Origin: Macrolepiota albuminosa
Taxonomy: Eukaryota; Basidiomycota; Agaricomycetes; Agaricales; Agaricaceae
NCBI GenBank assembly: GCA_027475525.1
Contig: JAMWFC010000029.1
Coordinates: 620,001-684,000, forward strand
DNA: 64,000 bases
Direction of reading: 5' to 3'
In this document: positions 36,766 through 49,690 of the stretch, one piece after another
Layout of the letters: each line of letters begins with the position of its first letter
Position numbering within the stretch: position 1 is the first letter of the stretch
Made by a program: the position numbers and the translations under genes
The notes under the pieces: generated by a model
What the model was told of the DNA's origin: nothing
The model's input: only the letters and a program-made list of their open reading frames with translations
Databases searched by the model: none

Positions 36766-39038
36766 TCACAGTCCAACGTCTGTACGGATAAATACACCGT
36801 CCTGACATTTGAAACCTACGTCGTTCGTGACCTGTATTCGCGATTACTTTGTCAGTCCCACAATGCTACGGCCTCCTGACAGCAGCACAAACTTACAGCT
36901 GCCGGATCACACATGACAGCAACAGGCTGGCCAGACTTGGTGGTTGCGAAGATGTCCTTCGCTACGATATTGGTGGCTAAATATCTATCATAAGACGATC
37001 TCTCCAGAATCCAAGTGAGGGGCGGATACGCACCGGTGTTAGGATGAAAGTCGAAGATAATGACTTCACGCCCAGTTGCACCTTGTACGAAATACCTGAA
37101 TAAGTCATCAGCTCTCATAGATAAATATCACGATTTAGGAACAACTCACCAGCAAGGGTCGGAAACACAGCTTCCTTCGAAATAGTTCGGAGAACTGTAA
37201 GGCGAAAGTCGATCTAAATACCATTAAACGAGGGAGGACATCGTAAACTACCCACTCGTCGACCACACCAATGAAACTCTCGAACAAGAAGTCCTGGATG
37301 TGGGTGTTATTCGTACTCGTAGCATTAGGGGCAGGTCCCAGCTGATACAAGTTCGGGGATCATGGAAAGAATACAGATGGGAAAGGACAGACATACGTTC
37401 TGGTCCCAGTAGCTACCAAGTACAAGGTTGCTTGATGATTCAGGTCGTAGATAGTTTGGACATACTCACTTTTGGGTGACATAGATCTAGCCAACAGTAA
37501 GTACGAGTTTCTCAACTAACAGTGATACGTACAGGGAATCTGACATCAGAGAAGGAAATGTTCCTCCACGTCACGCTAACGGAATTATGAAATTATGAGA
37601 TCGAACGAGTAAAACAAATTCAACTTACTTGCGAGCCAAACCGTTTCCTCCGGTCCAGCTCTTGAACCTAGCACCATAAAGGGTCTTGTTCTGTGCAGGA
37701 TGTAATGATTTAAGAAAAATGGTCGGTAAACACAATCCTGAGTCCGCACCATCATAACGTTCTCGATCCTTAATGTGATGAACATTAGAAAAGAAAAGGT
37801 AACAACGATTAGATTGCCATACAAGACGTCTTGAACATCAGCCACAGATCCTCCCTTGCCCAGTGAGCCGATTGATAAGCCATGGCCACCTTCACAGTAG
37901 CTGTTTCTGTAATCGTTACGGTAAGGCTAGTAATGAAGACGAATGCAAGTTAGAAGCACCTAAAGTGGATGTTCTTCGCACCACTCCCAACAGTCAGACA
38001 ATCATCTCCGTTCTGAACATGGTTGTTTTCGAAAAGCATGTTTGTTCCACCAGCGGAGAATCCTTGCGACCATATGAGAATGAAGATGTCACCCAAAGGG
38101 TTGACGTACCATCACTCAAGATTATGGAAGAAGGGTCAACGACGAAAAACGAGGGGGAAAATCCATACTTAACTCACGTGTTGAAGGGGAAAGCCGATAC
38201 GTTTGGATTACTTGACACGGCGACAATTTTGTTATTGAATGCGTGCAAATTCGTCGAACCGCTCGTCGCAAAGTTCCACGCGATGGGCTGTTTCATAGTA
38301 ATTGATCGAACCATGCAAACGTTCAATCAAGATAATTGTTACCTACTTTCCAAAGCTTCATATCCCTAATCACACCATTATTGATCTTGCTGAATGCGAT
38401 CCCATGGGGCCGGTTGACTTGGTTTTGAGTGTCCCACCACTAGTCAAGACCCGTCTTTTACGATGAATATCCATAAAGATAGAAAAAGAAAGCCTACTGC
38501 TTGACCATGGGCATCAATCCAACCCCAATTCGGATCCGTAGATCCACGTAGGGTGACGTTGTTTCCACCAGTAAACGTCAACCTTGTATGACTGTCGGTG
38601 TGTCTCGCCGATAAATGATCTTACTGATCCATACCATGATCCAGGGAATGACTGGAGGGATGGTTATTCATTTTTGATTCAACTTCAGAGAGAGAACATA
38701 CAGATGAGCCAACAATTGCTATATGTTAAGAATTAATAACCATTATTCTCATAGACCCAACGATAAATACCTTGTATGGTAGAGATGTCTGTGGGGTATG
38801 ACAGATTTCCCTCAATACGGATCTCAACATTGTTCAAGGCCGGGAACTTGATGGGCGTAAATATGTTGTAATGGACACCCTTTTGGAATAGGATCGTAGA
38901 ATTGATTGAGTAATCCCCAATGGCACCAACAAGGCTAGGCATGTCATCATGTCCATCAGTATGAGGGACCACAAAAGTATTCCATCCAGCGACTAGAGAG
39001 ACTTGTACAAGCAAGACAGCAAGGGTAGGAAACAGCAT
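36766..39038 (-). CDS. secreted GH28 pectinase (polygalacturonase type, exo-like)
   Basis: Nineteen exons: 39038-38771, 38718-38702, 38651-38635, 38582-38498, 38439-38347, 38287-38178, 38114-38110, 38062-37960, 37906-37823, 37768-37750, 37690-37629, 37575-37533, 37486-37470, 37412-37397, 37341-37256, 37194-37150, 37095-37034, 36976-36897, 36831-36766; 425 aa. Signal peptide at about 1-20. GH28 catalytic motifs are all present: NTDG (Asp198), NGDDC (Asp218, Asp219), GGHG (His241), RFK (Arg275, Lys277). The enzyme hydrolyses pectin galacturonan outside the cell. The YGARFKSWTGG and YWDQN segments favour the exo-polygalacturonase branch. Exon 7 is only 5 nt and carries the NTDG Asp. Phase closes at every junction. 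Confidence 0.93.
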
Positions 39039-39659
39039 TTCGATAATCGTTTGCAATTAAACCGAATGGATGACACGTCGACTCAGTTTGTCTTCGAATC
39101 TCTTGAGACTACCTTATGTCGCTCCACGCAAGCCTTCATTTCGATGTCAGGTGCACATGCATAAGCCTTATGCTGCCCCATGTGAGTGACGGCTCGTCGG
39201 ATTTTTTGAGAAGTCGACGGTCCGTCAGTCCGCCAATTATCACCCACACCAACTTCCGGAAATTCCGCATACACGTGAAATTTAGATTATGATGCATGGA
39301 CGACGAAGTGGACACTGTCTTGGATGTCTTCAACGTTGGGGCTTTTTTTAGGATTTGTACGAAGGTCACGGTGTCCTGGAAAGTCAAATTCCAAGCGGCC
39401 CGTGAGGTCAATTTGTTCTAATTTACCATACTTATGGCTTATTAAGGAGCAATCCCCTCTAAGGCTGAAAGGAGTTGCGAGCTGATTAAGTTATACTTTG
39501 CGATGTAATATTCTTTTTTACATCATCCTCACTGGCAGTAGCTATGAACCATACCTTTCTTACCTATCTTGACTTTTCCCCTTCCATTTCTCCTTTTCAA
39601 TTGACAGGAGATGCACTTCTTTTAGTAACTTATTGTGCTAAACTTTAAGTGGCCTATTA
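39039..39659. other. intergenic, no gene seen
   Basis: GH28 promoter on the left, DUF2235 3' region on the right. Some long minus-strand open reading is present at 39411-39083 but has no start, splice pattern or family resemblance that supports it. Confidence 0.45.
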
Positions 39660-41818
39660 TCAACCAATCCATTCTGGTTCGACGTCGTTGTTCCACTTTG
39701 CTCGAGGAACGTAATTCATCCCTTCGTGCTCCATTCTCAGCCTGACGGATCGATGGACCTTTATACCAGATTGCTGCCTGGGTATGACTCGACCATGACC
39801 TCTGTTTACCCTTTATAGACCACCGAAATAAGTATAAGCAAACATACAAACTCCTAAAAGTAAATGACGTACATCACTTCATTAACCCAGATATCATCAT
39901 CTCCTTGATACTTGATTTTCTGCGGAATGTATTCAAGTAACCACCAAGTTCTAGCGTTCCGAAGCATATCGTTAATAGGGCTAAGCGCGTCGGCGAGGTC
40001 TTCTTCCTCTTCTGAGACGAAGTCCGAAGTGTCGACGAAGACCTGATTTTCCCCATTGACAGGTAAATACCTCACCTCCGCCCTATGAGGGGTCGATAAG
40101 GCAGTCACTGGAGGCGGCCGTGGTCTGACGACGGGGTAGACTGAGTTGGGATCCATGCCTATGACCTTGAACATCTCCTTGTAGAATAGGATACCGGTCT
40201 TGAGAAGGAAGCACTGTCTGACCATCCAACGAAGGGGAATACGGGCAAGGCTGTTACGGACTTCGTTCCTCACAGCACCTCCTCCAACATCTTAAGTATA
40301 TGTCAGTTTAAAGTCGCAGCTAATGCAGCGAATTGCAATACCACAGTGACATCCTGCAAACCAGACCTCTTCAACGTCAGTAACATGTTCATGTCCATGT
40401 AAGTATGTCTTCTCAAAGTCTCGTGTTGTTTGGCGTTTAGGTTTGGGACGTGGCATCTGTCCTTTCTTTACACCGAGTTGAACTTCATGGGGGGTGGGTC
40501 TATTCCAGAAGTTGGGTTTGAAGCGCACTCGATGTTCGTCCAATGCGAGGGCATGACGAAAGTGTTTAACATGCGTGTTCGATGTCGTAAACGGCAGACG
40601 TTTGGGTATCATTCCTACCGATCCAACTGTTTCCCTGCATTTCACGATCATGAACGAGGACGCTTCGGGAAGGGGAAAATTCGGTGATTACCAAACGCCG
40701 AGAAGCTCAATGTCTACATCGATCGAAAATGCCTTCTTGAATGCTGTACTCTGGCGCCATCCGAGAGCATCTTCACGGCAATACATTTTGTATGCAAAAG
40801 GGACTTGTTGGTGGTTACTTTTGGGCAGAAGACCAACCTATTCTACCGCGTCAGAAATGTAGGGGAAGAAAGGACTTCCTGAACTTTAAATATCCTGGAT
40901 GTAACGAGATTAAGGCATTAGTGTGATACACAAGTGCCCTCAACATAGAATCTTACATTCCAGCTAAAGCTCGAGCGGTGTCTGATGCGCGTCGTTCAGC
41001 AACGAGAGGGGTATCCATGGTAAGGCTCCACGTACATGCTCCTCTTGAAAATCCTAGTTTTTCGAGGCAAATCTAAGATGCTTGGGAAATCTAGCACACA
41101 TGGTCACGCACCAAAGATACAAATCTTGTCGCCTGCTTCATCTGGAGGAGGATACAGTTCAGCCTTTCAAATATCATTTTTGCTTGTTCGTAGGTTTCTC
41201 ACAATTCTGCATGAGAAACTCATAGCCACCTCCATCACCAATGAGTTGATGGTCATTGAGCATTCCTAATTCTCACGTACTCATCACATGGGCATTTAGG
41301 TGAATCCCAATCATTGAATCGATAGCTTTGTGGACTTTGGCCATCATTGGCTTAGCGATTTGAGGAATAGTGTAAGTTCCAATACCAGCCTAGAACGCGA
41401 GGAGCTTTCGTATCAACTTAGCACCGATATGATCAAATTTATAAGTACCTGATAGTAGACAAGCTGCTCCTTGGAGTCATCTTTTTTCAACATGGAGAAG
41501 AAATTGACAACGTTCGAATTCTTGACACGAGAACATTAGTCGAAAAAGAGCAATGCTTTAAGCTGTTACATACATCTTCGTCAAATTGATCACCTTGAGA
41601 AACCCGACCGTAACGTTAGTAGTCTATGGCAAAAGTCAAAGCGTCCTACCGGTCCCGTCAAAACAAAGAACAAGGGTTCGATGTTCGTGCGTAGGTGGTA
41701 GGACATCATCATCAGCATTAGGGTATCCAGAGACAGTTTCGTTCCCAGTACTGTAAGAGGTCTCCTCGATGTTATCCAAGTAGCTTCTGTTCGCGGTAGT
41801 CAATCCTTTCTGGTTCAT
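39660..41818 (-). CDS. DUF2235 protein (Tle1-like lipase-fold domain)
   Basis: Thirteen exons: 41818-41650, 41593-41574, 41520-41449, 41389-41281, 41229-41203, 41141-41112, 41053-41036, 40981-40957, 40894-40885, 40837-40692, 40634-40342, 40290-39873, 39810-39660; 495 aa. Family blocks appear in order: LVLCFDGTGDQFDED, YYQAGIGTY, GDKICIFGFSRGAYTARALAGM with the nucleophile-elbow Ser145 (GxSxG), VGLLPK, LLGVWETVGSVG and VEEVWFAGCHCDVGGG. This is the alpha/beta-hydrolase domain shared with bacterial Tle1 phospholipase effectors and abundant in agaricomycetes, where its substrate is unknown. The protein has no signal peptide. The serine elbow is assembled from small exons of 30, 18, 25 and 10 nt. 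Domain call is firm; lipase activity is inferred. Confidence 0.92.
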
Positions 41819-42865
41819 AGTTTATCTGAAGTGAGAGGTATAGTAGACTAAGAGGTCTCAGGCTCTCAGCAAGCTTTACGCAGATACCTCGCCTTTAAAT
41901 GACAGCTGATGATCCAAGCGGGCAAGGACCATCTCAAATTGACTTAACCCAATGGAGGAGTGATCCCAACACGTTTGTATGTATAACTTACCTGAATTTA
42001 CACAATGAAGAAGGCAATCATATAAGGGAACATATGGAGGGCCAATACATCAGATGTTTGTAGGCTGGGAAAGAATCAACAACAGGAAAGTAAAGCGAGT
42101 CACGAGTCGCCCAATTAGTTTAGGTTGCTGGTATGCACAATTTTCTTGATCATTGCAAGGATATGTCTAGCCATATTTGAGCAGAAATTCCGAAGAACTG
42201 ATAGAAAAGTCGGGCGGACTAGAATACTTAGCAGATCATGCCAGAAGTTACAGATTAGAATTGAGATTTGACCGGGTTTTGAATTAATATCGACTTCATG
42301 ACTAAGTGACACAAGACAAGGAGTACATAAGTATATACAGAAATTCAGTACCTAGAAATGACAGTCACGCGGTCACCGGTCACCGCTTAAATTGAGTCCA
42401 TACATGTACTTAAGAGACAACCTGGATTTCAAAGTCGAGCTACATGCTCATATTCCATAGCTCGGAACATTCTGATTAAGGCACCATTAAGGCAGATTTA
42501 CCAGTCCAGAATTGGTTGGTATGTTCTATGAATGCATGTATGTGGAATGGTTGAATGAGATCATGTGCTAATGGCCATAGTGGGGATGACTCATCGGGTC
42601 TCTCAAGAGTCAGTCATCATATTGATCATGGCGCTCTTCTCACGTTTCTGTGGGACGGCACGTGCGTGAGCACAAATTTCATCGCTCTGAGTTATTTCCA
42701 GGTAGTCTCACCGCCCACAAGTTTGTAGCTGACATGTCACAGCCTCAAAATCTCTTTGTAAACTACGACCTACTCGTTTGACATTCAGATCATTATTGCA
42801 GTTGATTTCTTTCAAGTTATTGGCCGTTGAAAGTATCCCTAATCTCAGGCTAGCTGACGAATTAA
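41819..42865. other. divergent promoter region
   Basis: About 1 kb between the DUF2235 gene (leftward) and the Zn2Cys6 gene (rightward). No coding evidence. Confidence 0.5.
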
Positions 42866-45800
42866 ATGCGAAGTATGGGCGGTACCGATAGTACAGAGAA
42901 GGATGGGGCTGCGAAGATACGAAAAAAGCCAGGAAGAGTGTATGTACCTCATTCAGGCATCGTTGTAGATGGTTGGATTTATTGTTAGGCCAACGTCGTG
43001 TGCAGAATGTCGACGATTAAAGCTAAGGTGTGACAAGGGTGTACGTCCCCAGGAATTCGAGCAACGTCACCATGATTTAGAGGGTGAAATAGGTCCCTTG
43101 CGAGAAATGTGTCTCAAGGGGTTGCGGATCCATATGCCCAAATGGTTCATTCATCTGTTGTTCACATGTAATGGATCGACTAATGCTTTGGTACAGGATC
43201 TCTTATCCACGGCAAAGGAAATCGACTTATTCTTGCTAATACAAGAGAACTACATGACCGGATTGATTTCCTATCTTCACGCATTCGTGATCTAGAGAGC
43301 GCTCTTCGAACAGCACATCAATCCGTCTCCGATCAGTCGCACCCACTACTTCAGAAGGACGTGCTGCAGCCAGATTTTCCTCATAATGTCAATTCTTTGG
43401 TTGAACCGATGCCCACGTCAATAAACAATTCGTCAAGTGCTGTGTCGGCGCCACTGGGACAAAGTCTGGTTCATCCGCAATCACAATCTACAGGGGCAGA
43501 AGAAAACTTTGTTGATGCTTTTGGTACGCATAATGAGGTTATGAAGCGGCATCATGGAAGCGAGAAGAACTGAATAGTCACGTTAGGTACCTTGATTCTT
43601 GATGCTGGTGACCGATACACCTATCATGGAAGCACGGCGCGCTCTGAGGTTCGTTTCTAAAAGAAAACCCTTTCAGTAAAACTCAAATGATATTATTCCA
43701 GCTCCTGATACCCGTAAGAGTCTTAACACTACCTTGGACTTATTGTAACATACCGTCTATTGACAGGCGTTTGGGGAGCGGCGGCCACGGAAGTTTATTG
43801 CCACTTCTCGGCTTTCAGAACAGATAATCAATGCATCTACGTCTGGATTGGCGCCATGTAACTCTTCCATTACAAGAGAAGCATTCGTCTTGATACCTCC
43901 CATGTCAGAGGCCTTACGTCTTTGTGAAATATATCAGGAGTACGGAAAGATTATGTGAGTTTCTGAAACATTGATCGATGTAAGGAGACAGTGATAAATT
44001 CCACTAGGTACACGTCAGTTCCGCTGGTAGAACTGCTCGATGACATCTTGAGCACTGTTTATCGTGGGTACGTTACAAATTTTTCAGCATTCTAACTGTC
44101 CTCTTGTAGTGCTAACATCCTGCACTAGTTCTTACGAAAACTTTACAAATCATGATTCATTGGCCTTGCTGTTTGTTGTTTTTGCTCTCGGAGCTCATTT
44201 TGACTCCAAACGACAGTCTTACTCAGTGGAGTCCCAAGAATTTTATCATATTGCTCGAGCAGCCCTCCGACTAAGTTCTCAAGCATCTCTAACATCGATT
44301 CAAGCTCGCGTAAGTTTCCATAGTACCTGGTTGTTCTTTGAAGTAATCCTCTTGTCAACCCTCTAGATCCATGTTGCTCAGTATCTCGAATATAGCGACT
44401 GGGAATCAGCCGGCTCTCATGATACCTGGATGTATATCGGACATGCTGTTCGATTGGCTCAGAGTGTACGTTTACCCAGGACGTGAGATCATTCTTACCA
44501 GCTAATCCGAGCATCTCCAAGGCTGGACTACGTATATATCTAAACAGCCTTTGGGAGTATATACTCACAACGGAGCGTAGACCTGAATAGCGCCCGTTGG
44601 AATCTATCTGATTCGAATATACACCATCGCAGTCGACTTTTTTGGCAACTATTTCATCTTGACACATGGGCTGTAAGGATGTTATATTCTCGACATCAAT
44701 GAGAAACAGCTGAAGCTGTCCACAGAGTTTTCATCTAGGGAGGCCATCGACAATGTCTCCATCCTGCATAGACTGGCCATCACCTTCAGAAGCTAATGAT
44801 ATAATTGCCAGGCACGATATACCAGAATCCTGTATGTTTTAGTGTTTTGCGTTTGGTTTTATTGACACACTGGTTAACCTAGTTAATGCATGGAACTGGC
44901 GGTACTCGGCATTACTCCAATCCGTCGTGGCGAACACCTTTGGGCCGAAACAGCCATCATACGTCGCTGTACTTTCAATGGATCGTCAGATTCGCGATTT
45001 TCCTGTACATCCGACCTGGCGTCCAGTCTGTGAAGGTTCTCCCTCTACCGAGCTTTCTATGCAGTGGTGGATCATGCTCTCCTCTAAAGAATCGAGTGAG
45101 ACGTAACAATCATTTTTCCATCTGAAACTGGTTTTTAAAACTTGTCGTCAGCCTTGTTAAGTTTACATAGAGCGTACTTTGCAAAGGCCCTTGAAGATAT
45201 GCCTAACCAGCTTATGCGTCATCGATATATACCCTCAGTCCTGTCTGTTCATCGCTCAGCGTGGCGCTTGATGAGAGGGCTGAAGATGGTCTGGAGTCAG
45301 GCAGTTCATGTCATGTCAAGAACCAGTCTAGCTTGGTCCCAGGCACTCTCTGCCACAGTACGTTCTGCATTTCCATGGAGACATCCTCCCTCAAGAATCT
45401 AGCGTTAACTTTAGATCGCGATGTGCCTTTTAATCACTCGTGCCCCCACGTCTGAATTTGCACAATCAGCTATGACAGAGTTAGACGATGTTTTGGATCT
45501 TTTTAAGACCGCTATGGCACGTCCTGCTGCTCATCTTCTTGTTCGTCCAGTGCTTTCCACTCTAATACGGACACTACTACTGTTTTGATGATTTTCAGGA
45601 CTCCATACAACGTCTTCACAACAAGGCTCGTGACGCGGTCAACCGACGCAGCGAGGGAGTCGAAAATGCGCTATCTAACACTGAACTTGATTGCTGGGCT
45701 GGAAAAACGTACATGCTCTCCAAAGACGGCCCACCTCATTTGAGCATGCAATCAAGGCAATCCCAGTCTGTCACCATGCTCACAGCAGTTGGGGCAGAAT

Positions 45801-46078
45801 ACTGGTCTGACGGCATGCACCCGACCCTTGAACAGGATATGCGCAACTTTGAAGCCCGTTCTCCCTCGTTTGAGTGCTTTTTTGATCTTCCAACGCCTGG
45901 TACTCCGCAACCTCAGCCCCATCTACAACCACCCGAAGTCCAGACGAGCGATCCTCATCTCTATACCTCTGACGGATACCATGGTTTTCAGCCTTATCCT
46001 CGTCATTCTGCATTTTTACAAACTGCTCCGGCATTGGATCCAACTTGGCAGACTTTGGCGGAGCAATTGGGCTTCTAG
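42866..46078 (+). CDS. Zn2Cys6 fungal-specific transcription factor
   Basis: Seventeen exons: 42866-42939, 42989-43040, 43093-43144, 43197-43523, 43587-43648, 43702-43713, 43767-43954, 44008-44067, 44129-44309, 44367-44465, 44522-44531, 44581-44672, 44726-44831, 44883-45095, 45152-45357, 45415-45540, 45599-46078; 779 aa. The zinc cluster has cysteines 29, 32, 39, 45, 48 and 57 in the C-x2-C-x6-C-x5-C-x2-C-x8-C pattern, then a short coiled segment (RIDFLSSRIRDLESAL). The middle holds the fungal_trans domain (for example HAVRLAQS, LNSARWNLSDSNIHHRSRLFWQ, LDTWASFHLGRP). The C-terminus is Pro/Gln/His-rich and probably activating. Target genes are unknown. Two exons are only 12 and 10 nt. The zinc cluster is spread over three exons. 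Confidence 0.93.
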
Positions 46079-46549
46079 TACTTCAATTTGATCATTGTTT
46101 ATCATCCTACACTTCCAACCCTGATGTATGTATAGTCTTTCGTACTGACGACTTTTGTCTGCATCTGGATATGATAAGTAGGATTTATATATGGAGTATT
46201 TCAAGTGTATTTGTACCATAGACTTGAATTTCAATCACCCACCCGCTGCAGTTTCTACAGTTTGGCAGGTGCATGAAATATAAAAGTTCTGCATGAAGTA
46301 ATTATTGGCGCGGACGCAGGAGCTTGGGTGATGAGTACAAAATTTGAAATGTCGTCCTAAAATATGTATGGTTCAATTCGTCCGTCACGGTCACTGTCAC
46401 ATAACTGACGTATGGTTGAATGATCTCGCCACTTTTTGTTCATCGGGACATATAACTGCATACTGGTTACCAACTTTCATTCTTATACGACCTCTTAACG
46501 TGCCACTTAGAACCCTTAAATCTCTCGACGTCTGTAACGACACAAAATA
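46079..46549. other. intergenic, no gene seen
   Basis: 470 bp between the regulator's stop codon and the MARVEL gene on the same strand. AT-rich; no coding evidence. Confidence 0.5.
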
Positions 46550-47316
46550 ATGGCGGTTGACGATTGGATTAGGCGGGGACAACCCAGTAGGTTCCGTTGG
46601 TGATTCAACAAGAAACCATTGACCTCCTTTTAGTTGTCTTCGGACTCATTCTACTCTTCTCACTCATTGAGGTGAGCATAAGGCAACTCTGCAGAACTTA
46701 TTTGAATTTACATGAAGCTTAGATGTGTATTTCAGCATGGCTGGTATCACGATACAATGCCCATCATAACTACAATAGTTTATCCATGCGTGACCGCGTT
46801 CGATACACGCTTTTTGCCTCAATATGGACAATAATTGGGTCTATATTTTTTATTCTTCTCTTCTTGCACTCTGCTACTGGCTCGGTAATGACCAGCGTTG
46901 CTGCGCACCTCATTTTGTAAGTACTGCGCCGAATGAACCACAGTCAAACCATTCATCACCCTGTGTATAGCCTCATCCTTACATGGATCATCTGGGTTGC
47001 TGCTGCCGCGTCTGTCACGGCTATGATAGGAGGAGGCTTGAATTGCTCGTATGTCTTATGATACTTTGCATATTTCACTCCTGACTGTCATCTCGTTGAT
47101 TCAAGTACACAAACTATATTTGTATACTGTGGCCAACTTAATGCGCTAGAGGCTTTTTCCTGGATAATATGGTTGGCTGCTTCCAGATACTCGTCTCACT
47201 ACCTCGCTGATTGCTGTCGCAGGATTCTCGTTACGTTTGTCCTCATTGTCGTCATCATCCGCGGAATCGCTGCTGCACGACGTGGAGATGGTTACAGAGG
47301 TGGCCTCGTTGCCTAA
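46550..47316 (+). CDS. MARVEL-domain integral membrane protein
   Basis: Six exons: 46550-46586, 46634-46671, 46723-46916, 46971-47048, 47106-47171, 47223-47316; 168 aa. Four hydrophobic segments are visible: about 13-35 (IVFGLILLFSLIEMCISAWL), 52-75 (TLFASIWTIIGSIFFILLFL), 83-110 (SVAAHLIFLILTWIIWVAA) and 130-155 (AFSWIIWILVTFVLIVVII). This four-helix arrangement with a charged loop (RDRVRY) after helix 1 is typical of fungal MARVEL proteins, which sit in plasma-membrane domains or vesicles. The tail is short and Arg/Gly-rich. A specific role cannot be inferred. Convergent with the malic enzyme gene. Confidence 0.88.
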
Positions 47317-47486
47317 GTTCTACCTTTCTGCATCGCTTCATAATGCCCTTGAATGTCCGTTATGCGCTTGCACGTATAATAATACATCGACATCGTTGCA
47401 AGCTCAAAAATCTTTGTATTAGCTATGTCTGTTGTATCTAGATGTTTATAACATTCCTGTTCTCCTTTTTTTGTCCCGGATGTTAG

Positions 47487-49690
47487 TTATCTGCTCCCAT
47501 GCCCATCATAGAGGTATTCTTTATATATAGGCTTCCAGACCTTTTTTCTTGCTTCGTCGCGAACCTGCTCCTCTGTCCAGTTTACTCTGGCAGTACCTTC
47601 AGCGATAGCTTGTTGAGCAACTGCGATTCCAATCTCGAAGTTGACATGAGGTGCTTCAACAAAGTCAGGAAGAAGCGCATCGTCGGGGTCTGAGAGTGCA
47701 GGCGAAAGGGTAGCCAAGCGTTGTGCTCCAGCAATGATCATGGAATCAGTCATGTGGCGCGATTGAGCTAGAATGGCTCCAAAACCAAGGCCAGGATAGA
47801 TCAATGCGTCTACGTCAGTCAACAGATGTTTATCTATAGGTATGTTGAAGGAAAAAGTAAATCCACTTACTGTTGCACTCGGCAATACTGCACTTGCACG
47901 TTAGGGGTGCCTGACAAACCTCGCACGAGACGAAGACTTACATATAGTCTTTCCCATTATGCATCTTCGCAGGGGGAAACGGGCTTCCAGTCGCCAACAG
48001 CGCTTTACCATTCGTCCAATCATTCGCGTTCTTCGGGTCTACTTCAACCAACGCGCTCGGATTGGACAATGGCAAGATAATCGGGCGCTCGCATCCTACG
48101 GCCATAGCCTTCACTATGTCTTCCGTGAATGCGCCGGCACTCGTCGAACACCCAATAAGCACGGTCGGCTTGACATGTTTCACCACCTCAAGCAAGCGGA
48201 TCTTTCCACTCTTATCCCTCTGAACTCCATCCCATTCATTGTCAGGACGTGCAAATGGGTGGAGTTCCGCCCGCACAGGGGTTGCAGTCACGAGCTCATT
48301 CGTAATCAGCCCGTCTTTGTCGATAAGGTAGAAAAGCTTGTTGGCCTGGGCCTCGTCAAAGTTGTTGAGCTGGACTATGGCGTCGCGTAGCTGGTGCGCG
48401 ATGCCCATGCCTGCGGAACCTGAACCGAAGATGATGTATCGTTGATCAGATAGTTTGGACTTTGTGACACCAACGGCGGCCATGATGCATGCAAGAGTGA
48501 CCGCACCGGTTCCTTGACTAGATATATATTGGCTTTTAAGACAGGTATGCTTGGATATACCATGACCTACATGTCATCGTTGAAGACGGAATGAGTGTCG
48601 CGATATTTCTGAAGGAGTCTTTGAGCGTTCGTCACCCCAAAATCCTCAAAATGAAGGAGACTGCCGGGGAAGTACTTTCTGACAAGTTGAACAAACCTAA
48701 AAGCAATATTGTTAGTGAACTGACGTTAGTTGTTGTGGCTCACTTGTCGATAAATCGGTCGTATTCTTCACCTCTTACGCGTTGATGGTTCCACCCCTAT
48801 TCGAGTATAACTTTTGAAGACGCGAGAATAGGGGTAGGGACTTGCCACATAGAGTTCATCACCTAGGAGATTAGGGTTGTTCGTGCCAACATCCAGAGTC
48901 ACGCTAAGCGATTTCGAAGGATCCATCCCTCCAATAAGTCTAAAGTACTCTCAAAAGTGTGGCAAAGCCAACTGATTGAAGAAAGCTTACGTGTAGATAG
49001 CTGATTTTGCGGTAGAAATCTGATCGATTCGTGAGTTAGGAGGTATGAAGAATCTAAAATTACATTATACTCCGATGCCCTGGATGTCGATAGTATCAAC
49101 AAGGGAGATAGGGCGATTCATGCGCAAACCTTACCCCAACGCCTTGGTCACCAATTCCTAGAATAGCCTCCGCATCCGAACAGACTATCAGATCGATATC
49201 TCTATCCTTTGTCTGTTCCAAGAAGTCTTGTTCCATAGAGCCTTGGTCTTTCAAGGTAAGATACAGACCCTCACTTCGCCTAAACAGATGTGAATATTCC
49301 GAGATTGCCTCAGCCTTGGTAATACTAATCAGAGGTCCTGAGAAATTTCGAGGAAAGTTTTCCTGCGCATACCTCAGTTGGAGTGTATATGATCGGAACC
49401 ATCTCTCGGAGGTATTTCGAGATCAAAGAGTAATACAAAACCCAATTCTGCTCCTTCAAGCTCTGTAAAAAAGAATTTTTCCGAATGGGTGCCTCGTAAG
49501 TTTGAAATTGGGCGTAGGCACGCTTGCACTGCTCGTTGAGGGTGTTGACTTGACAAGGCAGTCGTCCGACAAGCCCAAAGGCTTCTCTCTCTGCAAGGGT
49601 AAAAGCGGTGCCCTTGTTGAAACGAGGGCTAGTAAGTAACGCCTCTCCACGAAGAGCAACACGACATTGGGTACTATCGAGATTGGACAT
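47487..49690 (-). CDS. NAD(P)-dependent malic enzyme
   Basis: Ten exons: 49690-49373, 49314-49135, 49079-49071, 49019-48991, 48939-48846, 48796-48744, 48696-48571, 48517-47942, 47887-47871, 47809-47487; 574 aa. Diagnostic sequences are [12 protein letters not shown] (catalytic Tyr102), GVGGIGISTAK (Lys174), [18 protein letters not shown] (metal-binding), FNDDIQGTGAV, the Rossmann motif [10 protein letters not shown], and LSNPSA. The enzyme converts malate to pyruvate and CO2 while making NAD(P)H. No clear mitochondrial presequence is visible, so a cytosolic place is likely. Exon 3 is only 9 nt. Intron 48845-48797 appears to use a GC donor (GTG|GCAAGT). Length agrees with fungal homologues. 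Confidence 0.95.

Noticed and set aside
37769..37822. GH28 exon extending through YGNLIV with a GTTACC donor
   Set aside because: Phase and family alignment need the GTATGG donor at 37822, giving VQDVLIENVMM.
28792..39038. Mannanase, GH28 and EthD genes as a co-regulated cluster
   Set aside because: They are separated by histone H3 and gene-free DNA and show no shared promoter signature that I could support.
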